Assembly: GCF_001949145.1 (NCBI RefSeq)
Contig: NW_019091421.1
Coordinates: 153,127-217,126 of the forward strand
Reading direction: 5' to 3'
Source: Acanthaster planci
Lineage: Eukaryota > Echinodermata > Asteroidea > Valvatida > Acanthasteridae
Length of the DNA: 64,000 nt
Part shown: positions 1 to 35,776 of the stretch, piece after piece
How positions within the stretch are numbered: the first letter of the stretch is position 1
Layout: every line of letters begins with the position of its first letter
The notes under the pieces: generated by a model
Seen by the model: the letters and a program-made list of their open reading frames with translations, nothing else
What the model was told of the DNA's origin: nothing
The model's database searches: none
Program-made: the position numbers and the translations under genes

Positions 1-636
1 TGTGCGCGTGTACTTTGCTAGGCGTTTGTCACTAAGCTTGGGTGATTGATCTACCATTTTGCGTGTCTACAAGATTTTCTTTTTTTTACCAATGGGAAAA
101 TGTAAAGCTATAAGGAGTTTACCAAAGAGTTGGTATGTATTGTCAAAGATGAAGTTCCACAGAAACTGGCTGTATCTTGTTCTTGTATCTATCTGTTGAG
201 TGACTTGAATTTCAGGTTTTGGGTCGGAATACCAATTACATATGACATCACATAGAATCTGCCTATGTGGAGAATGAGATTTTTGTTGGAATGAGCCAAT
301 TTGGTATTCCAACAGTGCATGCCCAGCACGCAGGTATTCAGATCAGCTACTCGCACACGTGATAGTCTGTCCTATCAGGGCAGCTATACACTGGCTCATG
401 TGAACGCTTAGTTCCTGAAAGACCTCGGATTTATGAAATACTGAACGGGCTCATTGTCTGTCAAGTAAAAACGAGAAAGGAATCATTTCTGTGTACTCAA
501 CAATTCAGATGTGCACAGTCATTGGCAACGTTTATTCAACAGTAGCATATTCAAACATTTATGCTAAACAAGCACATTGCCAACTTGTCACATATTGTTT
601 TAAACGTGATCTTTTTCCTTGTCTCTTCTCTTTCAG
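1..636. other. Presumed GALNT2 intron
   Basis: Lies directly 5' of the first visible GALNT2 exon, whose acceptor is the TTTCAG ending at 636. That exon begins with two bases of a split codon, so this stretch must be intron. I see no further GALNT2 exon and no recognisable element here. An 81-codon open frame on the minus strand (67-312) has no recognisable motifs. Confidence 0.6.
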
Positions 637-23843
<23,207 letters not shown>

Positions 23844-23892
23844 CAGTAACAAACCATCTAAGTTTTGTGTTGGTGTGTGTGGGTGTGCTAAC

Positions 23893-24180
23893 CTTACATA
23901 CCTAGTGTGGACTTTTGAACAAAAGATGTCCACACGATGCAGGAAGGAAAGACGTTCTGTGGACTCACTTCCACAGGATGTTTCCCCTACTCTGAAAAAG
24001 AAGTTTAGAGGCATTTTGGGTTAACGTTATCTGTAGTAAAAGGAAGAGGAATACTGAAGGAACATTTTACAAAAACCAGTTGAAAATTGTGTTCCCAGTT
24101 CAAGAAAAATGAGTATTTTCACTGAGTTTTCATAACTGCACAAAAACAAAGGAATGTCCACATTTGGTATGTGATGTAAG
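23893..24180 (+). mobile_element. MITE family A, copy in GALNT2 3' flank
   Basis: Starts CTTACATACCTAGTGTGGAC and ends with the imperfect inverted counterpart GTCCACATTTGGTATGTGAT followed by GTAAG. It begins 50 bp after the GALNT2 stop codon, upstream of the first canonical poly(A) signals, so it is probably transcribed in the 3' UTR. Closely related to 50418-50710. Confidence 0.8.
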
Positions 24181-24968
24181 TGCCGTGTGCATGTGTGTGA
24201 GTTTAGCAAGGACTTGGCACCACAAGGGAATGTTCTTGGCCTTCTACCTGCTTCTTGGTACACATGATATCTGGTCCCAGACCCTGGTTTGAATGAAGAT
24301 ATGGGTCTGTTTTCAAGATGCGCTCAGTGTAAAGCCTAATGAGGTGTCACAGCTTTAATTGACAGTATCCTAATATTTAAGACCATCAATCTTTGCTTTA
24401 GTTTGGTTGTTTTGGTCCAAAGGACACAGTCAGACTGCTCTGTTCACTCTTTTTTGCATTTACTGTTGATACGTTGTCTACTGAAATCAGGAAATAATAC
24501 CACGTGTAAAACTTTTGCTGAGAAATGGAGCCCAAGAATATTCCCCGTTGCTGATTTTTTAAATTAAAAACTGGCAAAGTACTTGTAAAGGGTGTACAAT
24601 TGAATGGCTAAGCCATTATTTTCAAACTAACAAACGACAAATTAAACTCTGAAGTGTGCTCAGTTTTTTAAATTCGCACTTTGCAATTTGAGAACTTGTC
24701 ACAAGTACGATAAATGTAAAAATCTCAACCCTAATGATTAGGGCTTGTATTCTATTTCTTGCATAAGTCACTCGCGGTTTAGCATTTTCTCTCCAAATCA
24801 TTTCAACCTGTGTAAATTCCCATTTAATTAGTTTAGATTCATCTGAATTTGCTCGCAAAATCTGATTTGAACAGTACTGAGGATGTTTGTGTTTTGAAAT
24901 ATCCATCGACAATGGCCTAATGTTCAAGGTAGAAACACTGCATTCAGCATTTCCCTTAAAAGGGAACA

Positions 24969-24974
24969 AATAAA
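24969..24974 (+). other. Candidate GALNT2 poly(A) signal
   Basis: AATAAA about 1.1 kb after the GALNT2 stop. Another AATAAA lies at 25348-25353. Which one is used cannot be told from sequence. Confidence 0.35.
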
Positions 24975-25347
24975 TGAAAATGAATATATAAGAGGAAGAG
25001 CTGTCGAACTCCGGTGAAAGTGTTGTGAAGTGTGTAGGGAAAACGGCCGAGATAATTTGAAAGATGATGTGTTATATACCCCCCCCAAAATGAAGTGCAG
25101 ACAATTTGAGATGTTGATGATGCAGATCAGGCTCTTGACAGCCAAAATGGTGGCGTTTGGCCCTTCTCCATTGTAGGTACATGTATTGAGGTTGGTGTCT
25201 GAATCGGGCTTCTAGAGGCACAGCCAAGCTCTTGTCACTGTGTGCCAGTGGATTACCAATGAGTGAAGATTTAAACCTCAGCCGTATCTGAAACAGGCAT
25301 CTAGAGGGACACTTATGCTCTTATAATGTATCCAAATATTTGCAGCC

Positions 25348-25353
25348 AATAAA
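25348..25353 (+). other. Second candidate GALNT2 poly(A) signal
   Basis: AATAAA within GCAGCCAATAAAGACC, 1.5 kb downstream of the stop codon. Confidence 0.3.
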
Positions 25354-25359
25354 GACCTA

Positions 25360-28300
25360 GTCGTAGCTCGAGACACAAGGCTCGGACAGGCTTGAGATGA
25401 AAGGGGAAGTTCAAAAACTCTTTATTCATATTTGCAACAATATTTATTTATTGTCAAGTGGCAGCGCACCACATATTTATGACATAGCTCACCTAACGGA
25501 ACTGTTCCTGTGGGGCTTAGATGCATGAGAATCACTTAGCTCAGATGAACTTTGAGAAGATCTGGGGAATCCAATTATTTCAGGTTTAGAGTAACTGTAA
25601 CAAGGCTGTCAGCATTCTTAATGACCAGAATGAAATTACCTCGACCTTTGTACTCAAGTTGGTTCCAGGGATCTTGCACTAAATTGCAGGTTTCGAATCC
25701 TAGGAAGACATATTTATCTTCAAATTGTACCTCAAAAACAGTTTTTTATACCTGCAGTAAGTAGACAAAGCCATGGTGGGGGGGGTGTTGTTCCATCATG
25801 TCCAAGTAGGCTGACCAAAGAAGCTCATGTAGCTATAGTTTTGAATATTTCTTTCAAAGTGTACAGAGGTTGACTCCATATTTTGTTTTTTTTTAATAGG
25901 GTGCAATTACTGGGGGGAGAAGTAGTGCATATTATTTTCAAACAGTCCCCACATGCCATTTTGAAGGGGGCCTACTTCTTTAATTCTTCTTTTCCTACTG
26001 GTATCTCGGGTCTCTCTTTGAGATGTGGGTAGTATTGGAAATGCAGCTGTGAAGCTGGGAACTAGGAGTTTAGATCAGCCTGGCTATACACAAGCCTTGC
26101 TTTGACCTTTGCAGGAAGAAGCTCATGTATGCCACATTTCTAAGTGCTCTGAGTGGTTCCCGTACCAACTTGATGACCTTCAGAACAAAGAGATATGGGA
26201 TCTTTGGAGGCAAATCTTACAAAAAAATGAGGCCATTCCAAAAGATGACACAGACATGTCATGATTTTCAAAACAGTTCCTAAAGCTTTTAGGGATTTGT
26301 TTCTGATGATGGCCTTCATACGAGGAGTGACAAGTGTGTGGACTTCATTTTCTTCATTTCCTTGCCAATTTAAAAAAGGAAAGTGTTATCGTAAATTGCT
26401 ATATTATTTTAAATGAATAATCAGTAATTTTTTTAAGGAGAAAGATAATCTGTGATTTATGAAGGTGCAAATTTTTTATATCTTGGATTGGAGGCCTGAA
26501 AATGACTGTGAAACATATTATTAATTTGTAATTCACTAGTTTATTCGCCAAAATGTTTTGCTGTTGTTTTATTTAACCATAATGTGATATTTCTTTTGTT
26601 TGATATCAAAATTTTGGTTTTACATTAAGTTATTTTGAAATTCATCTTTTTTTTTAGGTAATAAGGTACATGTAAAACCCCGATATTGTCAGATTTCAAG
26701 TGTCAAGTCTTATAGTTTTAGGAGATCGAACAACAAATGAGGTCCAAACCTCTAGAGATAGAAACACCCCCTTGTTTTCATATTAGCTGTTTCTTTATTT
26801 AGGAGATTGTTGTACTGTTTTAAATCACAGGACATCTCATTATTTCAGTATTTTTGCAATGAATATAATGGGTTTAAAAATACCCTTCGATGGACCATGT
26901 GCATTAATGGCTCAAAGTACACCCAGAAACAGATAAAAAGTAGTCAAGACTTGGAAAAGGGTATTGAAATTTCATTCAGCATTGTATGCATTCTAGTAGT
27001 GTATGGGCATAAAATAGTTGTTTCTTCTTTTGTAGGTTAATTTCATTGCAATTGACCAAACTGTGTATCAATTAATAACAAAAATCCGGAGTGGGACCTT
27101 ACAGTAAAATGTCCATGGACATATTTGTCATGGAGAAACCTGTTTGTAACTTTATGTTTTGTTTGGCCATGCACAATGTCAAGACAGTGTATGAGCGACG
27201 TATAATGTTTGCCTATGTGTTACAAGTACCAAACGTTGGGCACTGGTAGGCATTCCTGTTTTTTCCTTGTGCAGATGGCATGATGTGACATTGACATGTT
27301 ACATAACAGTATCATGGACATAAGTTTTTATGACATGACCACACCTTAAAAAATTGTAGACCAAAGCTCACATTAACTATGTTCAATCTTGTGAAGTTGC
27401 TGCAAAAAATTAAACATTTACTGAAAGTAGCCTACTGGTCAAGATTTGTACACGTTTTAAGAAATGAACATGTTAATGGCAGGTGTGAGAAAAATATTTG
27501 GTGACTGTAGTGGACCACCCTACCAACCAAGGTTACTATTATAAAGATGTCTAAAGTAGTTACTTTGTAGACCGTTGAGAGTGACAGACCTTTGGGGATT
27601 TAAATCTCATCAGGGAGTTTGATTGGTCACAAGTATCCGTCCATTTTGTGGTGATTTTAACACACAGGCATTTCGGCAAACTGGTCTTTTACTCTATGCA
27701 GACTTAGGCATGCCCTGCATGGAGTCAGTTTTATTCTTTTTTGAAATGCCAACATGTGTCTACAATCATGAAAGGGAATTAAACATCGTATGTGTAGTAG
27801 TGTCTTTGGAAACAAAGCCTCAACATGGGCATTGCCAAGTTCATCTTCTTAGATCTCAAGAGCAGATGTCTGTGCTCCTATCTGTACTGCTCACTGCATG
27901 AGGCACGGAAACTTGATTTTAACTTTGTTCCTGATTTATACTGTAACAGTTCATTAATTTGGCATGCACTGTAATGCCTCGCTTCAGACAAAAAAAATAC
28001 AGGTTGTCCATTAATGCTATTAGATGTATGTACTTGTGACTATTGAAGCTGTTGTGCTGAGTGTGTAAATTGGATAATTGACACTTTCTGCATGCCCAGC
28101 TGATCACAGAATGATCGATTATAATAATTCTGTAGAAGTGGTCCTTTGTGAAAGCACGCAAGCAGTGGACAGGGAATGGAGTTTAACTCTTTCTCTTTCT
28201 CTTTTTCTTCCGGTCACCACTGTTTTGTGCACATCTGTTGCTTGTACATTTACGTGTATGTTTGATGCACACTCTGCTAGCACAAAAATTTGGTACAGTT

Positions 28301-29636
28301 TCTCGCTTCAGAAAATGGGGGGAAGTGAAAATGGACTTACACTGTTTATTTCGTACCATTCCCGAAAGTGCTTCAAGCATCTGTTATGTTGATAGTTTGC
28401 TGCACCATAATCGAAAGTATAGCTTTTTTGTAATGATCAGTGAGCACTCCACTCCACATATCTGTACATTTATATTAATCATAGTTTTGATTTTCATTTG
28501 GCTGGTTAGCAACCCAAACTATTTGTTGCACGTTATTCAATTGCCTGTCCCCTCCTCCCCCCCCCAAAAAAATATTGGTTAGGCTGTTTATGGTTGACAT
28601 GAAGCACCCTCTTACATAAAATCATTGTAAATAATGCTTCAGACATTGTGGGCAGTACTTGCTGCAGGCATGTTCTCTGATTGGCTCACAGGTTTTGTAC
28701 AAACTTTTGCCTGTTTGTGCTACCAGGACTTAATAATAACTACGAATAAGCGGTGAAGACCCAGCCTCAGTAATATTTCAAAACATTTTGTATTCACCTG
28801 ATAAAAAAGGCATCAGTGGACTGAGATGCCACAGTTATATTAAGCTGAATGGAATTTTATAAGCACAGTCTTAAGCTAATGAATTTCAGTCTGTCACTTA
28901 CAACTCAAACAAGATAAAGTATTAGTGAGCTAGAATGATTGGAACTTATTTGTTCTCGTTTTAAGAGACTTCTAAAACTCCATTGACAAATTAATGTACC
29001 CACAATTTCTAACTTTTTTGAAGTCTGGCATTTTACTTTTTTTGTGCCAGTAAAGTGTACATATTCAAGTTAGGTTTGTGGGTGTTTAATTGAAAGTGTG
29101 TAATTGATGGATAAAGAGAAATGTTCCGGAATATTTTTTCAAAGAAATATAAAATTGAGAATATGAAATTAAAAAATGTCTGCAAAAAAACAACTGTCTG
29201 TGATGTTACCATTATCTCATTGATTTAATTATTAATGAAGGAATTTTATATATCTACTAAATATTATAAAGAAAATATTTTTCTAGTTGGAATTCACAGG
29301 GTCAAGCAAGCTACGCCATATTTGATCGGAGATCCTGAAGTTTTAAATCTCAACAATGTATTGACCGTGGGCAGAAATGCCGCGCGCATGCATGCAATAG
29401 CCCAACTCTGCAAAAAGCGATAGTCCCTTGATGAAAAAGGCCACTTGAGGGCGCTTTGCAAACATTTGCTAAAACTTTCTAAATTCTAGCTGCATCCATT
29501 CTACTATACTGCTTGCACTGTATTAATAGTGACACGGACGTCTGGTTAGGTCGCCATTGATAAGAAATCGAATGTTGTTACCTCAGGCTCAGATTTTGCT
29601 TTCAAACTCCATGCTTTAAGCGGCTGATTGAGGAAC
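25360..29636. other. Intergenic stretch
   Basis: Spacer between GALNT2 and the next plus-strand gene. AT-rich; open frames up to about 114 codons carry no recognisable domain and no matching splice structure. No complete repeat element was recognised. The promoter of the following gene presumably lies in the somewhat more GC-rich 29300-29636, but no TATA box or other element is convincing. Confidence 0.5.
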
Positions 29637-32600
29637 ATGTCTCGGTTATATGATAATCAGCCGTTGCAGTCAGTCCCCGTGGAAAATCACTTGTGGAAGG
29701 GACAGTGGTACCCGGAAGTCCACAGGTAGGGGCTAGGCTTGAAGCTTGAGTAACGTAATTTAAGGCGTATCTCGCCTGAGTCAACTTCTCCAGCCCAATT
29801 TACTGCTAATAGTATGCGCAGCGCTTTCTATCTTTTAGGTTTTTTTTAAAGCTTGTTTGGTAACTACTGAAACAATATGTAAAGTAAGTATAGCGAGCAT
29901 GAAGATTGTCTTATCCTAAGGAAGCTTGGTAAACCCAGCCCTATACCCATAGGCCTTGATTTTTCAAGCTAGTCTTACTCCTGAAAGTTTCCAGGGGTGA
30001 GATTTCTCAGCTTTTCAGCTGATTTCAGCTTCTTTGTTTTGGATTTCATTTTTTTCCCTCACTGGCTGTGTACAAAAGTATAGGAGATTTTCACGGCTCA
30101 GCTTCAGCTGTTTTCAGCTATATTTATCATTGGTCAACCTCATCCCTGTGAAACTATGGAGTTCCTCTCTTCTGAAAGGAGCCCCATACATGTACGTGTA
30201 GTTCTAGGGGAAGGGTTGTCTTTTCAATGTTTAATTGAAAAGAAATGCTACTGAATTTCAAACAAATACAAATGTAGTTGTATAGCTCATACATGTAGGT
30301 CTTTGGTTTCCTCTTCAAGCAAGTTATGTAAAGCCTAAATTAAATGAATGGAATGGAAAGTGGTAAAACAAGTGGTAAGGGTTGAAAACATGCTACGATT
30401 AGAAATTGTTGCTTTTTCCCCATTGTGGATGGATTTTTAAAAATCTTATGCTAATAATTATGTGTGTCAGCAAATACCTACAAAATGTTGCTAAAGGCAA
30501 GTCATCATTTCTCCCCTACATCTAGTCTGATCATTAATTTGTAGGCCCATTTCTTGTTTCACAGTGGTCCAGGAGTTCTGTTAGATGGAGTGCTTAATGC
30601 AAGGTCCAAGCATATCATCACAGACTCAAACCAGAAAAAGGTGAAATACCATGGCAACCAAAGTTTTAAAAATGAAGAAGGATATTTTGGTCAGAGAATC
30701 TTAAACGTGGGTAAGGAAAGATTAATGTGCCTACATCAGGAGTGATATCAGGTATGGGCTTTTTTCTTGCTCTCAGGAGCAGTTTTTGAGGAAATTACAA
30801 AAGATACTGAAATTGTCACAAGGAAAGCATGAAATTCAGATGTGGGACAATTGTGGGAAAACATTTGACACTTGACCGTATCTTGCTCATACACGGTCAC
30901 AAAAGATAAGGAATGAAAAACAAAAAATCAGTCGGCTAGAAATGTCTTATACATGTGTGTGGGCTTCAAGTTGAAATTGAACATAGGTACACTCACGTCT
31001 GGGAATACATCATGACATTGTGCTGAAATTACTGGTGGAGGTGTTCTGAGAAATATGGGAGAGGAGGTTGCTATCTTAATGAGCATCAAATTGAAATGTG
31101 CCAGTTTTGACAGGATAGACTCCCAACAGCAAAACATGTTATTTTTACTGTCCATGTAGACAGCCAAGAAGGGCTTAATTATGTCGGACCACCTGGCTGC
31201 ATCAAGTATGTTAAGACATTGAAAGATTGTACAAATTTGTATGTACTTGTTATGGGTATGTTAACAGTGGCTTTTTTAGTAATATGAGACTGCATCACTT
31301 GCTTCAGAGTTCTATTCGTTGATGTGATAATTCATGCAGACTAAAAGATACAATGCTAAACATTAACTGTTTGGTCCAAGTATTTTAATATCACGATTGC
31401 TCAGTTTAAGCAAATATTTCTGCTTTATGATGACTTAAGTTATTTATAGTTTTTCTTATCTATGGAGTTTCTTCAGTCATCATTTATTAATGGTACTTGA
31501 ATTGTGAATATTTGATCTTCAAAATAGTCCAGGTATGTGGTGCTTCACATAACACCAACAGTTGCACACCGACGCAAGTTTGACAGCAAAGGAGTTGAAA
31601 TTGAGCCAAACTTCAGTGACACTCAAAAGGTCAACAAGGGTCATCTAATGTCATCTTACAGTAAGTCAGGGTGGCTTTTTGACTTTTAATTCTGTTTAAT
31701 TTGGTGTGACTCAAGGGTGCCAGTCCGAACAGAGTGTGAGTTGAGGCAAAGGTAGAAGCGAAATCAGAAAGGAAGTCTAGATTTTTGGATAATGGCCCAA
31801 GTTGTGGTATAAATGAACACAGAATTTAGTTGTCACTTTATTAGCATTTTAAAAGTCTTTTTAAACTCAAAGTTAACAATGCCAGTCACAGCATTTTGCA
31901 GAATATGAACTTCTGAAGTGATCTTTAAAATTATGAGGTGTGACGTTTTAACTTTGTAGACAAGATTATTTGACACGGAGCACCATTAGAGAGGACACAC
32001 AAAACCTGCATCTACAAGTAACCATTTTATTTTTACCAGAAGCTTAATGATAAAATGTTTTAACAAAGCATGTTCTATTGTGAGGTCTTTATGCACAGGG
32101 CGGAGGACACATTCTTGGCCTGTTTTAGCTGTATTAAAGAGTATGGAAAGACAAATAACTTAGTTTTTAATAATAAAAGTAAAGCTCAACTTAATGAGTC
32201 AACCAGTCTTAAGTCTAATGACAAGATATTCAACAGAATTGTTACAAAGGTATTTCTTTGTCACTGTTCCTCCTGTTACTCAAAGAGCTGTGATTGACTT
32301 GACAACACCTCTGACAAGTGGCAAAAACCTATTTATTGTTGCATACAATAACTCTTCTCGTTTGGATATTTCTCTTTTCTTGCTGTTGCCTCTATAGAAA
32401 CAGAAGCAAAAGGGAAAACGGACAGGCTGTCAACTCCCGAGCTGATATCAGCTGTCAGCAGGCAAGACTTGAGCAGCCTGACGTCCAAGTACAATAAAGA
32501 AGGATGTGTAGCTTTGTGGGCTACGGAGGAGCAGCTGGACAAGATGGAGCTAGAGAACGGAGACACCCTGAGGCTGAAGACAACGGGTGATTGCCCATTC

Positions 32601-33675
32601 ATTTGTGAGTTGCTTAACCTTTTCATGTCCATACCTGCGCATCAGTTCTTGCTTGTGTTCAATGCTCAGGCAATCCTCCAACATTCCTCTGACCCGTTTA
32701 CTCATGCACTTGTGTTTCAAGCATTGTGTCATTGTTGTGTACACAGTGTGGACCTCTTGCATTGGCAGGTTGTAGAGTTAACAATGAAGTGAGGATACTT
32801 CAGAAGCGTAGTCTTCGTTGTACATGCTACTCTGGTATATACTTTGGGCACTGTATTGTGTGCATATATTGGGATTGCTGAAGTTAGAAAGATTAATTCT
32901 TTTACAAAAGTCTCACTGGCTTGATGTGTTGGCAGCTCAAGAATTTAACTGATTTTCTAATTCTGTATTGCAGTAAGGGAAGGCCATTTTAGGATTGACC
33001 ACCTCCCATCATGCCAGCTTAATGAGTTTGTCCATCATGTTTAAGTCCTTGTATGATCATGCTGATAGGGCAGGGGCCAATCTTGTGCCTGTGCAATAAT
33101 TATCCTGAAAACCCCACAGTGTGCTTACATTAATCGCATTTCTGGTTGGAATATTGAATTCACTCACACACTTCCACGAATGCCAGCTGCTGGAGATATA
33201 GAACAAGGGCCACCTGCAGGCTTGATAGCCTGACCTGTTTTCCCTATCTCCTGTGACTTTTTTTCCACTTTGCACTCTCAGTTTCACTGGCCAAACTGGA
33301 CACTGTGACAAGCCGAGTGTCCAACTATGCTGGAGGGGAGACAGTGGGGTCCTCTTGGACCGATAAGGTCATGTCCATGAAGTCGCAGGATTCACCTGAA
33401 CCACAAGATGGTGGTGGAGCTGAGGACGATGAATGGGTGAGATTGCTGGTTTCCTCTTTTTGTGGTGATCGCAGGGGTTTAATAATGTTTTTCAGTGATA
33501 AGAATCAAATTGGTATGAATTTATGAAGTAGTAATGTGTTCATGTTTTCTGGAGCTAATGATGCATAATGGTAACTTGTCTGACTGTGAAGAGTGGGCAT
33601 GTACAGCCCTTTGATCACATTTGATCTCACACCGTATTGTTTTCACAGAGCAGCCATTTTAGAACTCCGTTTTAA
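29637..33675 (+). CDS. Unrecognised six-exon gene, 244-residue protein
   Basis: Exons: 29637-29725, 30565-30706, 31528-31660, 32398-32586, 33282-33436, 33649-33675 (TAA). All junctions are GT-AG, phases agree throughout, and the total of 735 bp is divisible by three. The protein starts MSRLYDNQPLQSVPVENHLW and ends with an acidic stretch (AEDDEW) then SSHFRTPF. It is soluble-looking, without signal peptide or membrane segment. It is rich in charged residues and has a Ser/Thr-rich middle (TPELISAVSRQDLSSLTSKY), then a probable helix (ATEEQLDKMELENG) and SSWTDKVMSMK. I do not recognise the family. The exon 2 donor is ambiguous: GTGGGT after 30706 keeps the frame, whereas GTAAGG four bases later does not. 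The last exon adds only eight residues but has a strong pyrimidine tract and acceptor (TTTTCACAG). The start codon is the first ATG of the only upstream exon that fits the phase. Confidence 0.75.
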
Positions 33676-33805
33676 GTAACATGTTTGATCTTTTAAGTGG
33701 TACATCGCTCACTTTTAGTTTCTTTACAAGTTGAGAAAAGAGAGCCCTGTTTATTAACTCTCACTCCTCCAACTAAGACAGTGAACCTCTGTGTATGTCT
33801 CCATC

Positions 33806-33811
33806 ATTAAA
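33806..33811 (+). other. Candidate poly(A) signal of the unrecognised gene
   Basis: ATTAAA 131 bp after the stop at 33673-33675, the nearest common poly(A) hexamer. Confidence 0.35.
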
Positions 33812-35091
33812 TCTCAGTATGCACACAGAGGTACTAGCCCGCACAAATATTCCGTAGCCATATGAGAAATTGCACCATACTCAATCGTCCTCTGCTTTTA
33901 CATTTTGCAGGATGACTGAAGAAATGCCTGGATAAATAACCTAAGGCAGCCACACTTCGATTCCTCATTTGGGAGACTGTGATATCATTTACCATACAAA
34001 AAGTGTGCTTTCTTTCCATCAGAAAGAAGAATAATGACCTAATTGGTTGTTCGTTATCTAAAATGCCACTTGAGAAAATTTCCAGCCTTAGTCTGCCAGT
34101 AAATAATTTAGAACCCTCTTTTTTCAGGGGTGTGTTTTGAAAAGGGCTACATAGTTTTGACATAAGCCTGGTCCGTTCTTGCTGAGGGATATTGGACTAG
34201 TCCTTTGCAGCAGTTGGAAGTTTTCTAAGCTTTTCTTCAAATCCAAACTGTGCTGAGTGCAACAAAATCAAAGACTTTGTTGGATTTAACAATCAACACA
34301 TCTGATTGGGTAAGGTCACTGCATGAAGACTGCTGCTTGACTAGTTCATTGCAATGAAATCCACCATTGCATTCTGTTGCAGTGAGCGGCCTTTTCAGTT
34401 CTTTGGATGTAATATTTTGCTGCATTTAGTAGGGTGGCTAATTCCAATCTGAATAGGGATAAGAAATGTTTCAACTTCTTGGAATAGGCAAGACTAGTTT
34501 CTCAATTGAACTGTTTGAACAACTCTCAGCAAAACCTTCGAGTTACTCTTCACATCTGAAATCAAAATTGAAATTGTTCCTTCTCAAAGGGTAGAAAGTC
34601 TTTTGCAAATTGCTGTGGTGAGAATCACTGTCAATTTTCTTACTTGCATGGCATTTTTAGAGAGTGATAAAAAGTACAGGTGTTTATGAAATCTCCCTAT
34701 GAATATTAATGGAATTTATGTGTACAAAGTTCAATTCAGAAATTGTTTATTAATAATCTATATTGTAGTTGTTTAAAATTGCTTCCGATTTCTCCTACCA
34801 GTTTCCAGGAAAATATACTCAAAGAGGCAGTTTACTGCCACTGTGCATCATTCTACAGTGAAGTATGGAGCCATGCAGTGACTCCTCATCAATGACCTTA
34901 TAATTCTGGGAAAAAAGCAATGTAAATTTTTCATTTTACTTCATCTAGTACATATAGAAACACAAACACAGCTCAAGGAGCTTTGACACATTATATAACA
35001 AAAATCCATTTCTATTTTTATATGCATTAAATGATATCATTTCAACATTGTCATTGTGCACAATACCGAATGTATTAAATGAATTATTTAA

Positions 35092-35142
35092 CCCTAACAG
35101 TCCTCAATCCTCCAACAGGTGAAGGATTGAGGACTGTTAGGG
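35092..35142. mobile_element. 51-bp TTAA-flanked palindrome
   Basis: Near-perfect inverted repeat. The left arm CCCTAACAGTCCTCAATCCT and the right arm AGGATTGAGGACTGTTAGGG are exact complements over 20 bp, with an 11-bp spacer. TTAA lies on both sides (35088-35091, 35143-35146). It looks like piggyBac-type terminal repeats with no interior. Confidence 0.75.
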
Positions 35143-35571
35143 TTAATTAAGCCAATTTTTCGAAATTGAATAAATAAAGGTCTATTTCCACTGACTTGTA
35201 TATAGAAATACATAAAACAGCAAGTGTGAATTGATGTCGCATTATTCTCCTCATGAAGTTAGTTTCTTATGTACATAGTAAACTTGTTCTGGAGGAAATT
35301 GTCCAACTTTAAAAAGAAAGATAATTTGGAAACCAGTGTCCCAGCTTCTTTGGTATGAATCAGTTTCACTGTAGTGGTAAGTCCACAGTCTGCTGCCATG
35401 TCTAGGAGACAGTGTTGAGATCAATGAGTAGTCTCTATGAAAATGGGAGGACTCGGCTTCAATACATCAGGTTGAGGCTGCAGTTGTGTGAAGGAAGCTT
35501 TACATCTTCCAATCTTTATGTGGTCCTGACACATGTAATAACATAGGTCCATGTAAAGCAGGTTGTCAAAA

Positions 35572-35776
35572 CCTGTGGACTAGACCAGGTCCACACAGTT
35601 TTTCTCTTCTGAAAAAAGGCATACAGGGATTGGACGGTCAGGGCTTTATGTACCAAAAGGAAGAGGAACAGTCAAGGAAACCATAAAATCATCCTGCTTA
35701 AAATTGTGTACACAGTCTCCCAAAAAATGAAAATTTAACCGACTTCTTCACAACACAAGAAGAAAGGAATGCCCGC
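35572..35776 (+). mobile_element. Diverged MITE family A copy
   Basis: Aligns with the interior of 23893-24180. Shared blocks include CTGTGGACT, AAAAGGAAGAGGAA, CAAGGAA, TTGAAAATTGTGT-like and AAAGGAATG. Termini are eroded. Confidence 0.6.

Noticed and set aside
67-312. 81-codon minus-strand open frame at the window start
   Set aside because: No recognisable motif, no matching exons, and it lies in a GALNT2 intron.
29235-29423. 62-codon plus-strand frame as an upstream exon of the unrecognised gene
   Set aside because: No convincing donor in a usable phase, and the ATG exon at 29637 already completes the gene.
30707-30713. GTAAGG as the donor of exon 2 in the unrecognised gene
   Set aside because: It looks like a stronger donor than GTGGGT, but leaves the next exon out of frame with early stops, whereas GTGGGT with the acceptor at 31527 keeps the frame.
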